A DNA stretch of 64,000 nucleotides from Acidobacteriota bacterium (GTDB taxonomy: Bacteria > Acidobacteriota > Blastocatellia > Pyrinomonadales > Pyrinomonadaceae): the NCBI GenBank assembly GCA_020199775.1, contig JAIVJZ010000040.1, forward strand, positions 62,001 through 126,000, given 5' to 3'. How positions within the stretch are numbered: the stretch's first letter is position 1; every line of letters begins with the position of its first letter. The position numbers and the translations under genes were made by a program. Below, piece by piece: positions 1 through 7,150 of the stretch. The notes below the pieces were generated by a model, which saw nothing but the letters and a program-made list of their open reading frames with translations, had not been told where the DNA came from and made no database searches.

Positions 1-628
1 GCGCGCGCAGGGCGTTCGACACTTCCGTGACCGACAAGTTGTAGGCGCGCAGCCGATCCGGTTCGATGTAGACTTTGATCTCGCGCTGGCGTCCGCCGAA
101 GACGACCACCTCGCCGACGCCGTCGGCCGATTCGATGCGTTCCTGAATCTGCTTCTGGACGAGGTCGGTCAGTTCGATGGACGAGCGCGGCGCGCTGATG
201 GCGTAAACCAGCACGGGCTGCGAGTCGGGGTCGGACTTGCGGACGACGGGCGGGTCGGCCGTCTCCGGCAGGCGGTTGATGATGGTGCTGACCTTGTCGC
301 GCACCTCCTGCGTGGCGAGGTCGGGGTCTTTCTCGAGGTTGAAGTTGATCGTGACGTTCGAGCGACCCTGCGCCGAACTGGAACGCATCTCGTCAATGCC
401 GGGGACGGTGTTGACGACGCCCTCGATGATGTCCGTGATCTCGGTCTCGATCTCCTGCGGCGCGGCTCCGGGGTTTGAAGTCGAAACCGAGACGGTCGGA
501 ATATCGATCTTCGGAAAGCGGTCGACGCCGAGCGTGAAGAAAGAGAAACCGCCGATGACGGTCAGGATCAAAATGATGACGGTGGCGAAGACCGGGCGGC
601 GGACGCAAATTTCGGCTAACTTCTGCAT
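1..628 (-). CDS. RND efflux permease, N-terminal part (runs off the window)
   Basis: The reading frame runs leftward from an ATG at 628 and is open to the window edge, giving about 209 residues. The start MQKLAEICVRRPVFA, one hydrophobic segment, then GVDRFPKIDIPTVSVST and PGAAPQEIETEIT are typical of the AcrB/MexB (HAE1) inner-membrane proton-driven drug efflux pump: N-terminal helix, TM1 and the start of the porter domain. It follows the adaptor gene at 745-2106 on the same strand, so the two form an adaptor-permease operon. A heptamer hairpin fills the spacer between them. No strong ribosome-binding site is visible. Substrate cannot be inferred. Confidence 0.93.
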   Translation of the reverse strand, partial: MQKLAEICVRRPVFATVIILILTVIGGFSFFTLGVDRFPKIDIPTVSVSTSNPGAAPQEIETEITDIIEGVVNTVPGIDEMRSSSAQGRSNVTINFNLEKDPDLATQEVRDKVSTIINRLPETADPPVVRKSDPDSQPVLVYAISAPRSSIELTDLVQKQIQERIESADGVGEVVVFGGRQREIKVYIEPDRLRAYNLSVTEVSNALRA

Positions 629-640
629 GATCTTAAAATC

Positions 641-744
641 TCAGGTTTCAAGTAAAAGCGGGTTTCAAGTTTCAAGTTTCAGGTTTCAAGTTAAAGCAAG
701 AGCAACTTTCAGACTTGAAACCTGAAACCTGAAACTTGAAACTT
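641..744. repeat. Heptamer hairpin, TTTCAAG/TTTCAGG family
   Basis: Tandem 7-base units TTTCAAG/TTTCAGG on the left are mirrored by CTTGAAA/CCTGAAA on the right, with a short A-rich loop. It spans nearly the whole spacer between the adaptor stop and the permease start. Confidence 0.9.
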
Positions 745-2106
745 TTATTGCCTGACGCGCGCCCCCTCGAAAAGTTGTTGGAGGTTGCTGGTCGCCACCG
801 TCTCGTCGGCGTTGACGCCGGAAAGTATCTGAATCGAACCGCCTTCCTCCGTGCCGATCTGGACGACGCGCAGTTTCGCCGTGTCTTTATCAATGACGAA
901 GACGCGGTAGGACTGTGTGTTCTGGTCGGAGAAGACGGCGGCGCGCGGGACGTAGACGGCGTGGCTGCCGCCCTGCCGGACGATGCGCGCGGTGGCGAAC
1001 ATGCCCGCGCGCAGCGAGTTGTCGCCGTTCTCGACGGCCGCCTCGATGGTCGCGGCGCGCGAAACCGGGTCAATCGCGGGGTTGACTGCCGTCACCCGCC
1101 CGGCGAATTTCCGTTCACGGTGCGCGTCGACTTCGAGCGAGACGCCCATGCCCGGCGTGATGAAAGGCACTTCCGCCTCGGGCACTTGCAACTGCAACTT
1201 GATCGGGTTGGTGCGCAAGACCGTGGCGATGACGGCCGCGGGCGTCACGTACTCGCCGACGGCGATGGGGCGGTTGCTGATGTAACCGGCGTAGGGCGCG
1301 CGGATCGTAGCGTCGGCCACGGCCTTCTGCGCGATGGCGACCTGCGCGCGCGCGGACGAGACGGCGGACTCGGCCGTCTGGATGGCCTGATTGCTCTGGC
1401 GCGCGGTGTTGAGCGCGGATTCGAGTTGCTGGCGAGCGGCGTTGACGCGCGCGCGCGCCGTGTCGCGCTGCGTGCGGAATTGATCGTAGGTGCTGACGGC
1501 CGTGTCGCCCGTCTCGACGAGCGCGCGGTAACGCCGCTCGTTCGCTTCGGCCAGACGCAACTCGGCCTGCGCCTGTTCGAGGTTTGCGCTCGCGGCGCGC
1601 GCTTCGGGGATCGCGCTGGCGTCGAAAGCGCCGCCCGGTCGCAAGCCGAGTCGCGCCTCCGCCTGCCTGACCCCGGCGATGGCCTGTTGCACCCCGGCCT
1701 GCGCCTGTTGCAGACGCAGGCGCGCGTCCCTGTCGTTGAGCCGCGCGATCACGTTGCCCTGCCGGACGAACGCGCCGACGCCGACCGGCGTCGCTACGAC
1801 CTGACCGGAGGCTTGCGAGGCCACATCCGAAGTCTCTTCGGCGACGAGGCTCCCCGTCGATTGAATGTAAGACGGAACTTCGCGCGCCTCCGCCTTCGCC
1901 GTGGTGACGGCGACGGGCGCGGCTTCCGGCGCATTCCCCGCGCCGCCGCCCCGGTCTCCTGCGCCTTCCTCGGCGCGCGCGCCGCCCTTCGCGTCGGCCT
2001 TCGACGCGGAACGCCCGCAGGAGGTCGCGCCGAAAAGCACGACGGCGAGCAGCAGGCACAGAAGCGCGCCGGTGCGTGTGTTCGGGGAGATGAATGAAAC
2101 AGACAT
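745..2106 (-). CDS. RND efflux periplasmic adaptor (HlyD/MFP family) lipoprotein
   Basis: Encodes 453 residues. The N-terminus has a hydrophobic segment ending in a lipobox (FGATSC, about residues 25-30), so the mature protein is probably lipid-anchored in the periplasm. A lipoyl-like half-motif (TGSLVAEETSDVAS) is followed by a long Ala/Gln/Arg-rich alpha-hairpin (about 120-260), then the second lipoyl half and beta-barrel (IRAPYAGYISNRPIAVGEYV) and a membrane-proximal domain. This is the normal order and length for AcrA/MexA adaptors, which bridge the inner-membrane permease to an outer-membrane channel. It is the first gene of the operon with the permease at 1-628. No TolC-like gene lies in the window. 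Confidence 0.93.
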   Translation of the reverse strand: MSVSFISPNTRTGALLCLLLAVVLFGATSCGRSASKADAKGGARAEEGAGDRGGGAGNAPEAAPVAVTTAKAEAREVPSYIQSTGSLVAEETSDVASQASGQVVATPVGVGAFVRQGNVIARLNDRDARLRLQQAQAGVQQAIAGVRQAEARLGLRPGGAFDASAIPEARAASANLEQAQAELRLAEANERRYRALVETGDTAVSTYDQFRTQRDTARARVNAARQQLESALNTARQSNQAIQTAESAVSSARAQVAIAQKAVADATIRAPYAGYISNRPIAVGEYVTPAAVIATVLRTNPIKLQLQVPEAEVPFITPGMGVSLEVDAHRERKFAGRVTAVNPAIDPVSRAATIEAAVENGDNSLRAGMFATARIVRQGGSHAVYVPRAAVFSDQNTQSYRVFVIDKDTAKLRVVQIGTEEGGSIQILSGVNADETVATSNLQQLFEGARVRQ

Positions 2107-2350
2107 AAATTCAGACCTTAGATTAAACCTTTAGATTAAACCTTCCGAGCTTTAATAAACCCTATGAGCTTATTGGTGTAAAAACGTCTCGCCACATTTT
2201 CCGGTTACAGAATTCTCGTCGCCTGTCGAGGTTCAACGCATTTGGTGCATGAGATGTTTAAATTTACTCTCGGGCTTGCCGCGTCCTGATGGGAAACTTG
2301 AGAATAAATGAATTACAGTAGTCGAAATGTCACACGGGGAGAACGATTGT

Positions 2351-3106
2351 ATGTCTAACTGGCAGGAAGATCGAACGGAAAAGCTACGCGCTTTTTTCGG
2401 ACTCGACGCGGGACGCGAACTCGTCGCAGCCGCGTCGAAGTTCGAATTGCGCCCGGAGGTGGACGAGGGGCTGCGCCACTTCCACATCGAATGGCACGTC
2501 GTCCCGTCGGCCGAAGCCGTGCCGCTCGACGACGATTATTTCGCGCGCCTCTACCCGGCCGCCCCGCGCGACTTCATGAAGACGCGCGAGCACGGGCATA
2601 GTTACCGCGAACAAATCCTAAACGGGCACGCGCGACATCAGGGGCGCGTCATCGGCGTGGAGACGACGCTCAAGCCGCACTACCTGCCCGGCAACCGGCA
2701 GTTCTACGGCACGACCTACGGCCACGACGACGCCGCCGACCCGTTCGCCCCCTACATGGGGCGCGCCGGGATGATGAACGGCATGCGCTACGCGCACAAT
2801 TACCTGAGCCTTCGCACCTTTCTGGGCGTCGTCAACGAAGATTGGCGCGCGCGCCGCCTGCTGCCCGCGGGCTACCGCGCCACGGTCTGCCCGCCCGCCG
2901 TCTTCAACCTCGTCGGCGCGATTTTTCATCCCGAATGGAGCGAGACCGAGACGCTCGAACTCGGCTTCTACCGCGACGAGCAGGGCAACGCCACCTGCTT
3001 CGCCGTCGGCTCGAACGCGCCCGGCGACTTCTCCTACGTCAACGAAGTCGAGGGCGAAACCGAGTGGTCGCTGATGGGCTTCCGCCTCGCACTCGTGCCT
3101 GAATAA
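2351..3106 (+). CDS. Conserved-looking protein of unknown function, 251 aa
   Basis: I do not recognise this family. The chosen ATG at 2351 has GGGGAG nine bases upstream; an in-frame ATG at 2327 lacks such a site. The protein appears soluble: no signal peptide or membrane segment is visible. It is rich in aromatic residues, His and acidic residues, with the stretches HIEWHVVPSAEAVPLDDDYF, GHSYREQILNGHARHQGRV and FYGTTYGHDD. It stands alone between a divergent efflux operon and the small envelope-protein genes. Codon use matches the neighbours, so there is no sign of recent transfer. Function is left open. Confidence 0.75.
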   Translation: MSNWQEDRTEKLRAFFGLDAGRELVAAASKFELRPEVDEGLRHFHIEWHVVPSAEAVPLDDDYFARLYPAAPRDFMKTREHGHSYREQILNGHARHQGRVIGVETTLKPHYLPGNRQFYGTTYGHDDAADPFAPYMGRAGMMNGMRYAHNYLSLRTFLGVVNEDWRARRLLPAGYRATVCPPAVFNLVGAIFHPEWSETETLELGFYRDEQGNATCFAVGSNAPGDFSYVNEVEGETEWSLMGFRLALVPE

Positions 3107-3107
3107 A

Positions 3108-3190
3108 GGTTTCAAGTTTCAGGTTTCAGGTTTCAAGTTGAAAACCGAAGAACATTCAGACTTGAAACTTGTAACTTGAAACTTGAAACT
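3108..3190. repeat. Heptamer hairpin, TTTCAAG/TTTCAGG family
   Basis: It begins two bases after the stop of the gene ending at 3106. The arms are three to four 7-base units each and inverted. Here the following start codon is over 100 bases away, so this copy is 3' rather than 5' associated. Confidence 0.88.
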
Positions 3191-3314
3191 TACTTGTAAC
3201 CGCGCGCACGGATCGTTCGTCTTGCATCTTGGTTGGCCGGATTGAGGCTTCATTCTCTCCTGTGTCCGATGCGGCTTGGAAAATTCACTTATACATCATT
3301 GGAGATAAGGACAG

Positions 3315-3878
3315 ATGCAACTAACTCGTTCGAGAAAGATTATTGGCGGACTGGCATTGGCCGGGACGATGGCGCTGTCGGGGATCGTCGGATTCGCGCA
3401 GCAGGGAACAACGCAAGGGACTCAAGGCGGCGGTAAAGACCGTGGCTCGTGGGGTCGCGGCGAGCGCGGCGGACACAAGAAGGGCGGCATGCGCGGCGGC
3501 GGTTTCGGTCGCTTTGCCGAGAACCTCAATTTGACGGACGCGCAGAAAGCGCAGATCGAGCAGATCACGGCGCGGTACCGAGAGACCGCGAAGGCCGGGC
3601 GGCAACAGCGGCAGGGACGCGGCGAACGCGGCTTTGACGCCTTTGGCGGCGGCACGTTCAACGAGGCCGAGGTGCGTGCGGCGGCGCAGGCGAGAGCCAA
3701 CGCGCAGGTCGAACGCGAAGTGGCGCGCGCGCGCATGATGTCGGAACTGTACAACGTGCTGACGGCCGAGCAGAAAGCGCAACTCGCCGCCCAGCGTCAA
3801 CAGCGTGAACAGAAGCGGCAGGAGCGGCGCACGCGTCGCAACGCCGACGGCGCGGCCACCCCGGCGAGCAGAACCTGA
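3315..3878 (+). CDS. Spy/CpxP-like (LTxxQ) exported protein
   Basis: Encodes 187 residues. A signal peptide (about 1-30, ending near GFAQQG) is followed by a Gly/Arg/Lys-rich linker, then NLTDAQKAQIEQITARYRE (about 71-89) and a second LTAEQKAQLAAQRQQREQ segment near the C-terminus. Paired LT..Q helices are the hallmark of the periplasmic Spy/CpxP/ZraP family, which act as chaperones or stress sensors. The middle contains an FGGGTFNEAEVRAAAQARA helix. It is followed by two further small exported proteins in the same direction. The ATG has AAGGA-like bases just upstream. The exact role is inferred from the family only. Confidence 0.85.
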   Translation: MQLTRSRKIIGGLALAGTMALSGIVGFAQQGTTQGTQGGGKDRGSWGRGERGGHKKGGMRGGGFGRFAENLNLTDAQKAQIEQITARYRETAKAGRQQRQGRGERGFDAFGGGTFNEAEVRAAAQARANAQVEREVARARMMSELYNVLTAEQKAQLAAQRQQREQKRQERRTRRNADGAATPASRT

Positions 3879-3950
3879 GGGATGCGCCGGGACGGTTCTC
3901 TTTAACTCTAAACAAAACTCTCCCCTTCAACATTTCACTGGAGGGCAAGT

Positions 3951-4283
3951 ATGAAAAATAAACTCAAAGTAATCTTGATGATGTGCGCGCTGATGGTGGG
4001 CACGGCGTTGACGGCGGCGGCGCAAACGACTCACCGCACGCGCAACGGGCGCACGGTGACGGTCTACCCGAACAACCGCCGCGTCGTGCGCACGCAGAGC
4101 GGCCGCACAATCGTCCGCCGCCCGAACGGGCGCACCGTGGTCGTCTTGCCGAACGGCAGGCGCGTCGTGCGTAGTTCGCGCAGCCGCCAGACGTATCCGC
4201 GAGTCAACCGCGCGCGCACTTTCCGCACGCGCGACGGCCGCCTCGTCACCATCTTACCGAACGGCAGGAGAATTTATCGGTAA
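3951..4283 (+). CDS. Small exported Arg-rich repeat protein
   Basis: Encodes 110 residues behind a good GGAGG site. A signal peptide (about 1-25, cleaving after AAAQ) precedes an unusual mature part made of imperfect 10-13-residue repeats of the form NGRxVxxxPNxRRVVR. The mature protein is extremely basic (many Arg, almost no acidic residues) and has no Cys. It could bind polyanions such as LPS, exopolysaccharide or nucleic acid at the cell surface, but that is speculation. It lies between the Spy-like gene and the glycine-zipper gene and is probably co-transcribed. Confidence 0.8.
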   Translation: MKNKLKVILMMCALMVGTALTAAAQTTHRTRNGRTVTVYPNNRRVVRTQSGRTIVRRPNGRTVVVLPNGRRVVRSSRSRQTYPRVNRARTFRTRDGRLVTILPNGRRIYR

Positions 4284-4321
4284 GCTGTCAAAGAACAAGG
4301 GGTAAGCTGTAAAGAACAAGG
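4279..4321 (+). repeat. Tandem direct repeat, 21-22 bp x 2
   Basis: The unit GGTAAGCTGT(C)AAAGAACAAGG occurs twice head to tail. The first copy contains the stop codon of the Arg-rich gene, suggesting a small duplication at the gene end. Confidence 0.85.
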
Positions 4322-4333
4322 AAGGGGTGAAGT

Positions 4334-4714
4334 ATGAAAAGGATGTCGGGCGCAGCAGTGATGTGCCTCGTGCTGCTTGCGGGGGCGGCCGCTCCTGCGT
4401 GGGCGCAAACCTATCGCGGCGGCCGTGACAGAGGGCACACCGCGACGGCGCAAACGTATCGCCGCTACGACAGGCGCGCCAATTATGACCGGCGTTATTA
4501 CGAAGACGGGCGTTACAACGACCGCTCGGTCTGGGATCGGAGTCGCGACAAGCTGACGGTCGCGGGCGGGGCGGGCGCGGGCGCAGTGATCGGCGGGCTG
4601 GCCGGTGGCAAGAAGGGCGCGATCATCGGCGCGCTTGTCGGCGCGGGCGGCTCGGCGTTGTACACTTACAAGCTGCGCGACCGCGACGGCAGGCGCAGCC
4701 GCTATCGCCGCTAA
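4334..4714 (+). CDS. Exported glycine-zipper (YMGG-like) protein
   Basis: Encodes 126 residues with a GAAGGGG ribosome site. A signal peptide (about 1-25, ending AWAQ) is followed by a Tyr/Arg/Asp-rich stretch (about 35-70) and then a glycine-zipper helix (GGAGAGAVIGGLAGGKKGA, about 78-96) plus IIGALVGAGGSALYTYK. Glycine-zipper segments of this kind occur in small outer-membrane or periplasmic proteins. It is the last gene of the three-gene exported set and is followed by a terminator hairpin. Confidence 0.82.
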   Translation: MKRMSGAAVMCLVLLAGAAAPAWAQTYRGGRDRGHTATAQTYRRYDRRANYDRRYYEDGRYNDRSVWDRSRDKLTVAGGAGAGAVIGGLAGGKKGAIIGALVGAGGSALYTYKLRDRDGRRSRYRR

Positions 4715-4745
4715 GAACCACTGAGCATGTGCCGGTGCAAGACGA

Positions 4746-4786
4746 AAGGGGCAGCTCTCAGGCGAAGGGCTGTCCCTTCATTTTTT
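4746..4786 (+). terminator. Rho-independent terminator
   Basis: The stem AAGGGGCAGC pairs with GCTGTCCCTT (one wobble) and is followed by six T. It closes the small envelope-protein operon, just before the sigma-factor gene. Confidence 0.75.
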
Positions 4787-4802
4787 CACTGAGGCGAGGC
4801 GC

Positions 4803-5495
4803 GTGATTCGGTTCTCCGCACAAACCGCGAGCGGCGCGGGCGGTCGATACTTTATGGACGAGCAGGCAGACAACTCCGACCTCGGCGCGCCCGACCCGCC
4901 GGGGCACACGTCGTCGGCGGCCGCCGACGTAACGGATGTTGAACTCGTCGCCCGCGCGGGCGCGGGCGACGCCGACGCGTTCGAGGAACTGTTCAACCGG
5001 CACCGGCGTCGCGTCTCGCTCATCGCCGGTCGCTTCTTCCGCCAGCGCGAACAGATCGAGGAGATCGTGCAGGAGAGCTTCATGAAAGCCTACTTCGCGC
5101 TCCCGGACTTCGCCAACGGACAGGAAAACTCTTTCGCCTCGTGGATCGCGCGCATCGCTTTTAACGCCTGCTACGACGAGTTACGGCGGCTGAAGCGGCG
5201 ACCCGAAAGCGCGGGCGATGACATCTCGGAAGAGGAGGCGGCGTGGCTGCAAGCGCAACTGCGCGCCGATGGGGCGGGCGCGGACGTGGAGGCCGCGACC
5301 ATCGCGCGCGATCTGGCCGACAAGCTGCTCGCGCGACTCAGCCCCGAAGACCGCCTGCTGCTCGTCATGCTCGAAGTGGAAGGGATGTCGGTGGCGGAGA
5401 TCAGCGAGTCGAACAGTTGGTCGATCTCGAAGGTCAAAGTGCGCGCGCACCGTGCGCGGGCAGCCTTGCGCCGCGTGCTGGAGAGATTCGTGTAA
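4803..5495 (+). CDS. ECF-type RNA polymerase sigma factor
   Basis: Encodes 230 residues. After an acidic N-terminal extension, region 2 spans about residues 48-125 (DAFEELFNRHRRRVSLIAGR, then QIEEIVQESFMKAY and FASWIARIAFNACYDELRR) and region 4 about 175-228 (LLARLSPEDRLLLVMLEVEG, MSVAEISE, VKVRAHRARAALRR). Region 3 is absent, as in sigma-E-type factors. The GTG at 4803 is preceded by GAGGCGAGG; an ATG at 4854 is the alternative start. It is followed by a single-membrane-span protein and a CnrX/Spy-like sensor whose genes overlap, the usual arrangement for sigma / anti-sigma / periplasmic sensor. Its target promoters are not evident here. Confidence 0.93.
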   Translation: MIRFSAQTASGAGGRYFMDEQADNSDLGAPDPPGHTSSAAADVTDVELVARAGAGDADAFEELFNRHRRRVSLIAGRFFRQREQIEEIVQESFMKAYFALPDFANGQENSFASWIARIAFNACYDELRRLKRRPESAGDDISEEEAAWLQAQLRADGAGADVEAATIARDLADKLLARLSPEDRLLLVMLEVEGMSVAEISESNSWSISKVKVRAHRARAALRRVLERFV

Positions 5496-5576
5496 CCTGA
5501 CGGCGCGCGCGCGCGTTTTCATTAACGAAGCCACCGCCGCCGGAGAGCCGGCGGCCGAAGGGCAGGTAAAACTACG

Positions 5577-6017
5577 ATGATCGGCAATCACAAAAAGGAC
5601 GAACCGGGCGAGCGGCTTGAACGCTTCGGGCGAGCCGTCGTGCGCGCCTCGGCGACGGCGAACGTGGCGGAGGCGGAAGCGGCCGCCGCGTCGCCGTTCC
5701 TGTACGCACGCCTGCGCGCCCGCATCGCCGCCGAAGAGGAACGGCGCGCGGGCGGCGAGACGTGGCTCACGCTGCTCGGCGTCGTCTGGCGTTCCGTGCC
5801 CGCGATGGCGCTCGTCGCGCTCGTCGCCTTCGTCCTGTTCTGGACTTCGAGCCTCGGCACGACGACCGCTTCGCCCGGCGTCCTGAGCGACGAGGCTTTG
5901 ATGGACGCGCGCGACGCCGGAATCGAGAGCGTCGTGTTCGCCGAGCGTCGCCCGCTCTCCAGCGACGACGTGCTGGCGACGATTATTCAGGAAGACGAGC
6001 GGGAGGGTTCCAGATGA
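5577..6017 (+). CDS. Putative anti-sigma factor, single membrane span
   Basis: Encodes 146 residues with a cytoplasmic N-terminus (about 1-70), one strong membrane helix (SVPAMALVALVAFVLF, about 78-94) and a short periplasmic tail. It has no zinc-binding HxxxCxxC motif, so it is not a ZAS-type anti-sigma factor. The call rests on position directly after the ECF sigma gene and on topology, comparable to CnrY-like membrane anti-sigma proteins. Its stop codon overlaps the next start (ATGA), so translation is probably coupled. Alternative: a membrane protein of other function. Confidence 0.65.
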   Translation: MIGNHKKDEPGERLERFGRAVVRASATANVAEAEAAAASPFLYARLRARIAAEEERRAGGETWLTLLGVVWRSVPAMALVALVAFVLFWTSSLGTTTASPGVLSDEALMDARDAGIESVVFAERRPLSSDDVLATIIQEDEREGSR

Positions 6018-6427
6018 CGACACCCCCGCGCGGCTCAACCCGGCTCAAAATCCTGCTGGTGCTCGTCGGCGTCTTCCTGCTCGGCGGCGTGACCGGCGCG
6101 TCGCTCGCCAGCTTCTACCGCCTGCGCGGCGACCACGGACGCCCGGAGCGGCGCAAGGGCGGCGGCGGCAAAAGAGAGGACAAAATTTTCGAGAGCATGC
6201 GCCGCGATCTTAGTCTGACCGAACAGCAGGCGACCGAGATACGCGCCATCCTCGACCAGACGCGCAACGACTACCGCGCCCTGCGCGCCGAGGTGCGCCC
6301 ACGCTACGACTCCGTGCGCCAGAACGCACGCACCCGCATCCGTGCCCTGCTCACGCCCGAGCAACAAAAACTCTTCGACGCACGCGCCGCCGCACGCGAC
6401 GCTCGCCGCGACGACGACGAGAAATAG
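6014..6427 (+). CDS. Periplasmic sensor, CnrX/Spy-like (LTxxQ) with signal anchor
   Basis: Encodes 137 residues starting at the ATG overlapping the previous stop. An N-terminal membrane anchor (ILLVLVGVFLLGGVTGASLA, about 13-32) precedes a helical domain with LSLTEQQATEIRAIL and a second LTPEQQKLFDARAA. This resembles metal-resistance sensors such as CnrX/NccX and Spy/CpxP chaperones. No His/Met-rich metal site is obvious. Its coupling to the sigma and anti-sigma genes suggests that it senses periplasmic stress and controls release of the sigma factor. Confidence 0.8.
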   Translation: MTTPPRGSTRLKILLVLVGVFLLGGVTGASLASFYRLRGDHGRPERRKGGGGKREDKIFESMRRDLSLTEQQATEIRAILDQTRNDYRALRAEVRPRYDSVRQNARTRIRALLTPEQQKLFDARAAARDARRDDDEK

Positions 6428-6513
6428 TTAAGCCCGCTTTTGGACTAGCTTGAAAGGAGGCTCGCTTGCACTTTGACGCAGGCCGTTGTCAGGCCTCGTC
6501 TGCCTTGACGAGA

Positions 6514-7029
6514 TCACTGCGGCTTTCGAAAGCTCTCCACCAGAACGACCTCTTCCCACCCGCGGCCGGCCCTGACTCCGCCCAGCCGGATCACGAATAA
6601 GTCCACCGCCTCGCCCCGCTTCAACTCCTTTCCGAATTGTGAGATCAAATTCTTCTTGACCGCGAGCCAATGCTCAACTCCGTCCTCCGTAAAAAGCACC
6701 TCGGTCTGATACGGCGCCGTATAGTGCTCGGGGCTGCCGGCAAATCGTTGCGCCCACTGTTGAAGCACATCCTTCCTGATCGTCGGGAGTGGTCTCGTCG
6801 AACCTTTGTAAGTGACTCGCACACGAGAGGGCAGGACATCGCCGTGGAGGATCACACTCTTTTCAACGTCGTGGCGGCTCCCCGCGGCGACCTCCTTCAG
6901 CGTGCGGGGGTGGTAGTCGTCCGGCGTCCGCGCCTTCTTTGAGCCGGGAGGGCTTTGCGCGAAGAAGGACGCACCGCCACACAGCACGAACGTCAGGGCG
7001 AGGGCAAATTGCGCCGGCCGGTACTTCAT
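6514..7029 (-). CDS. Exported protein of unknown function
   Basis: Encodes 171 residues. A signal peptide (about 1-25, ALTFVLCGGASFFAQS) is followed by a mature domain without Cys, containing KSVILHGDVLPSRVRVTYKG, RKDVLQQWAQRFAG and LISQFGKELKRGEAVDLFVI. No known domain is recognised. It is a single gene on the minus strand, convergent with the sensor operon and downstream of a long secreted protein in the same direction. Confidence 0.75.
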   Translation of the reverse strand: MKYRPAQFALALTFVLCGGASFFAQSPPGSKKARTPDDYHPRTLKEVAAGSRHDVEKSVILHGDVLPSRVRVTYKGSTRPLPTIRKDVLQQWAQRFAGSPEHYTAPYQTEVLFTEDGVEHWLAVKKNLISQFGKELKRGEAVDLFVIRLGGVRAGRGWEEVVLVESFRKPQ

Positions 7030-7150
7030 GAATAATCCTTTCTATTAGACTCAATAAAGGATGCTTAACGCCCCGCATCGCCAATCCCGTTAAGGGCGCG
7101 GCGGTTGATGCCGGGGGTGTCGCTTTAGTAAGCCTTCCCGTTATGTCTCC

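Noticed and set aside
736-2097. Long open frame antisense to the adaptor gene (453 codons)
   Set aside because: High-GC third positions keep antisense frames open; the product is Arg/Asp-rich without motifs, while the other strand encodes a clear MFP adaptor.
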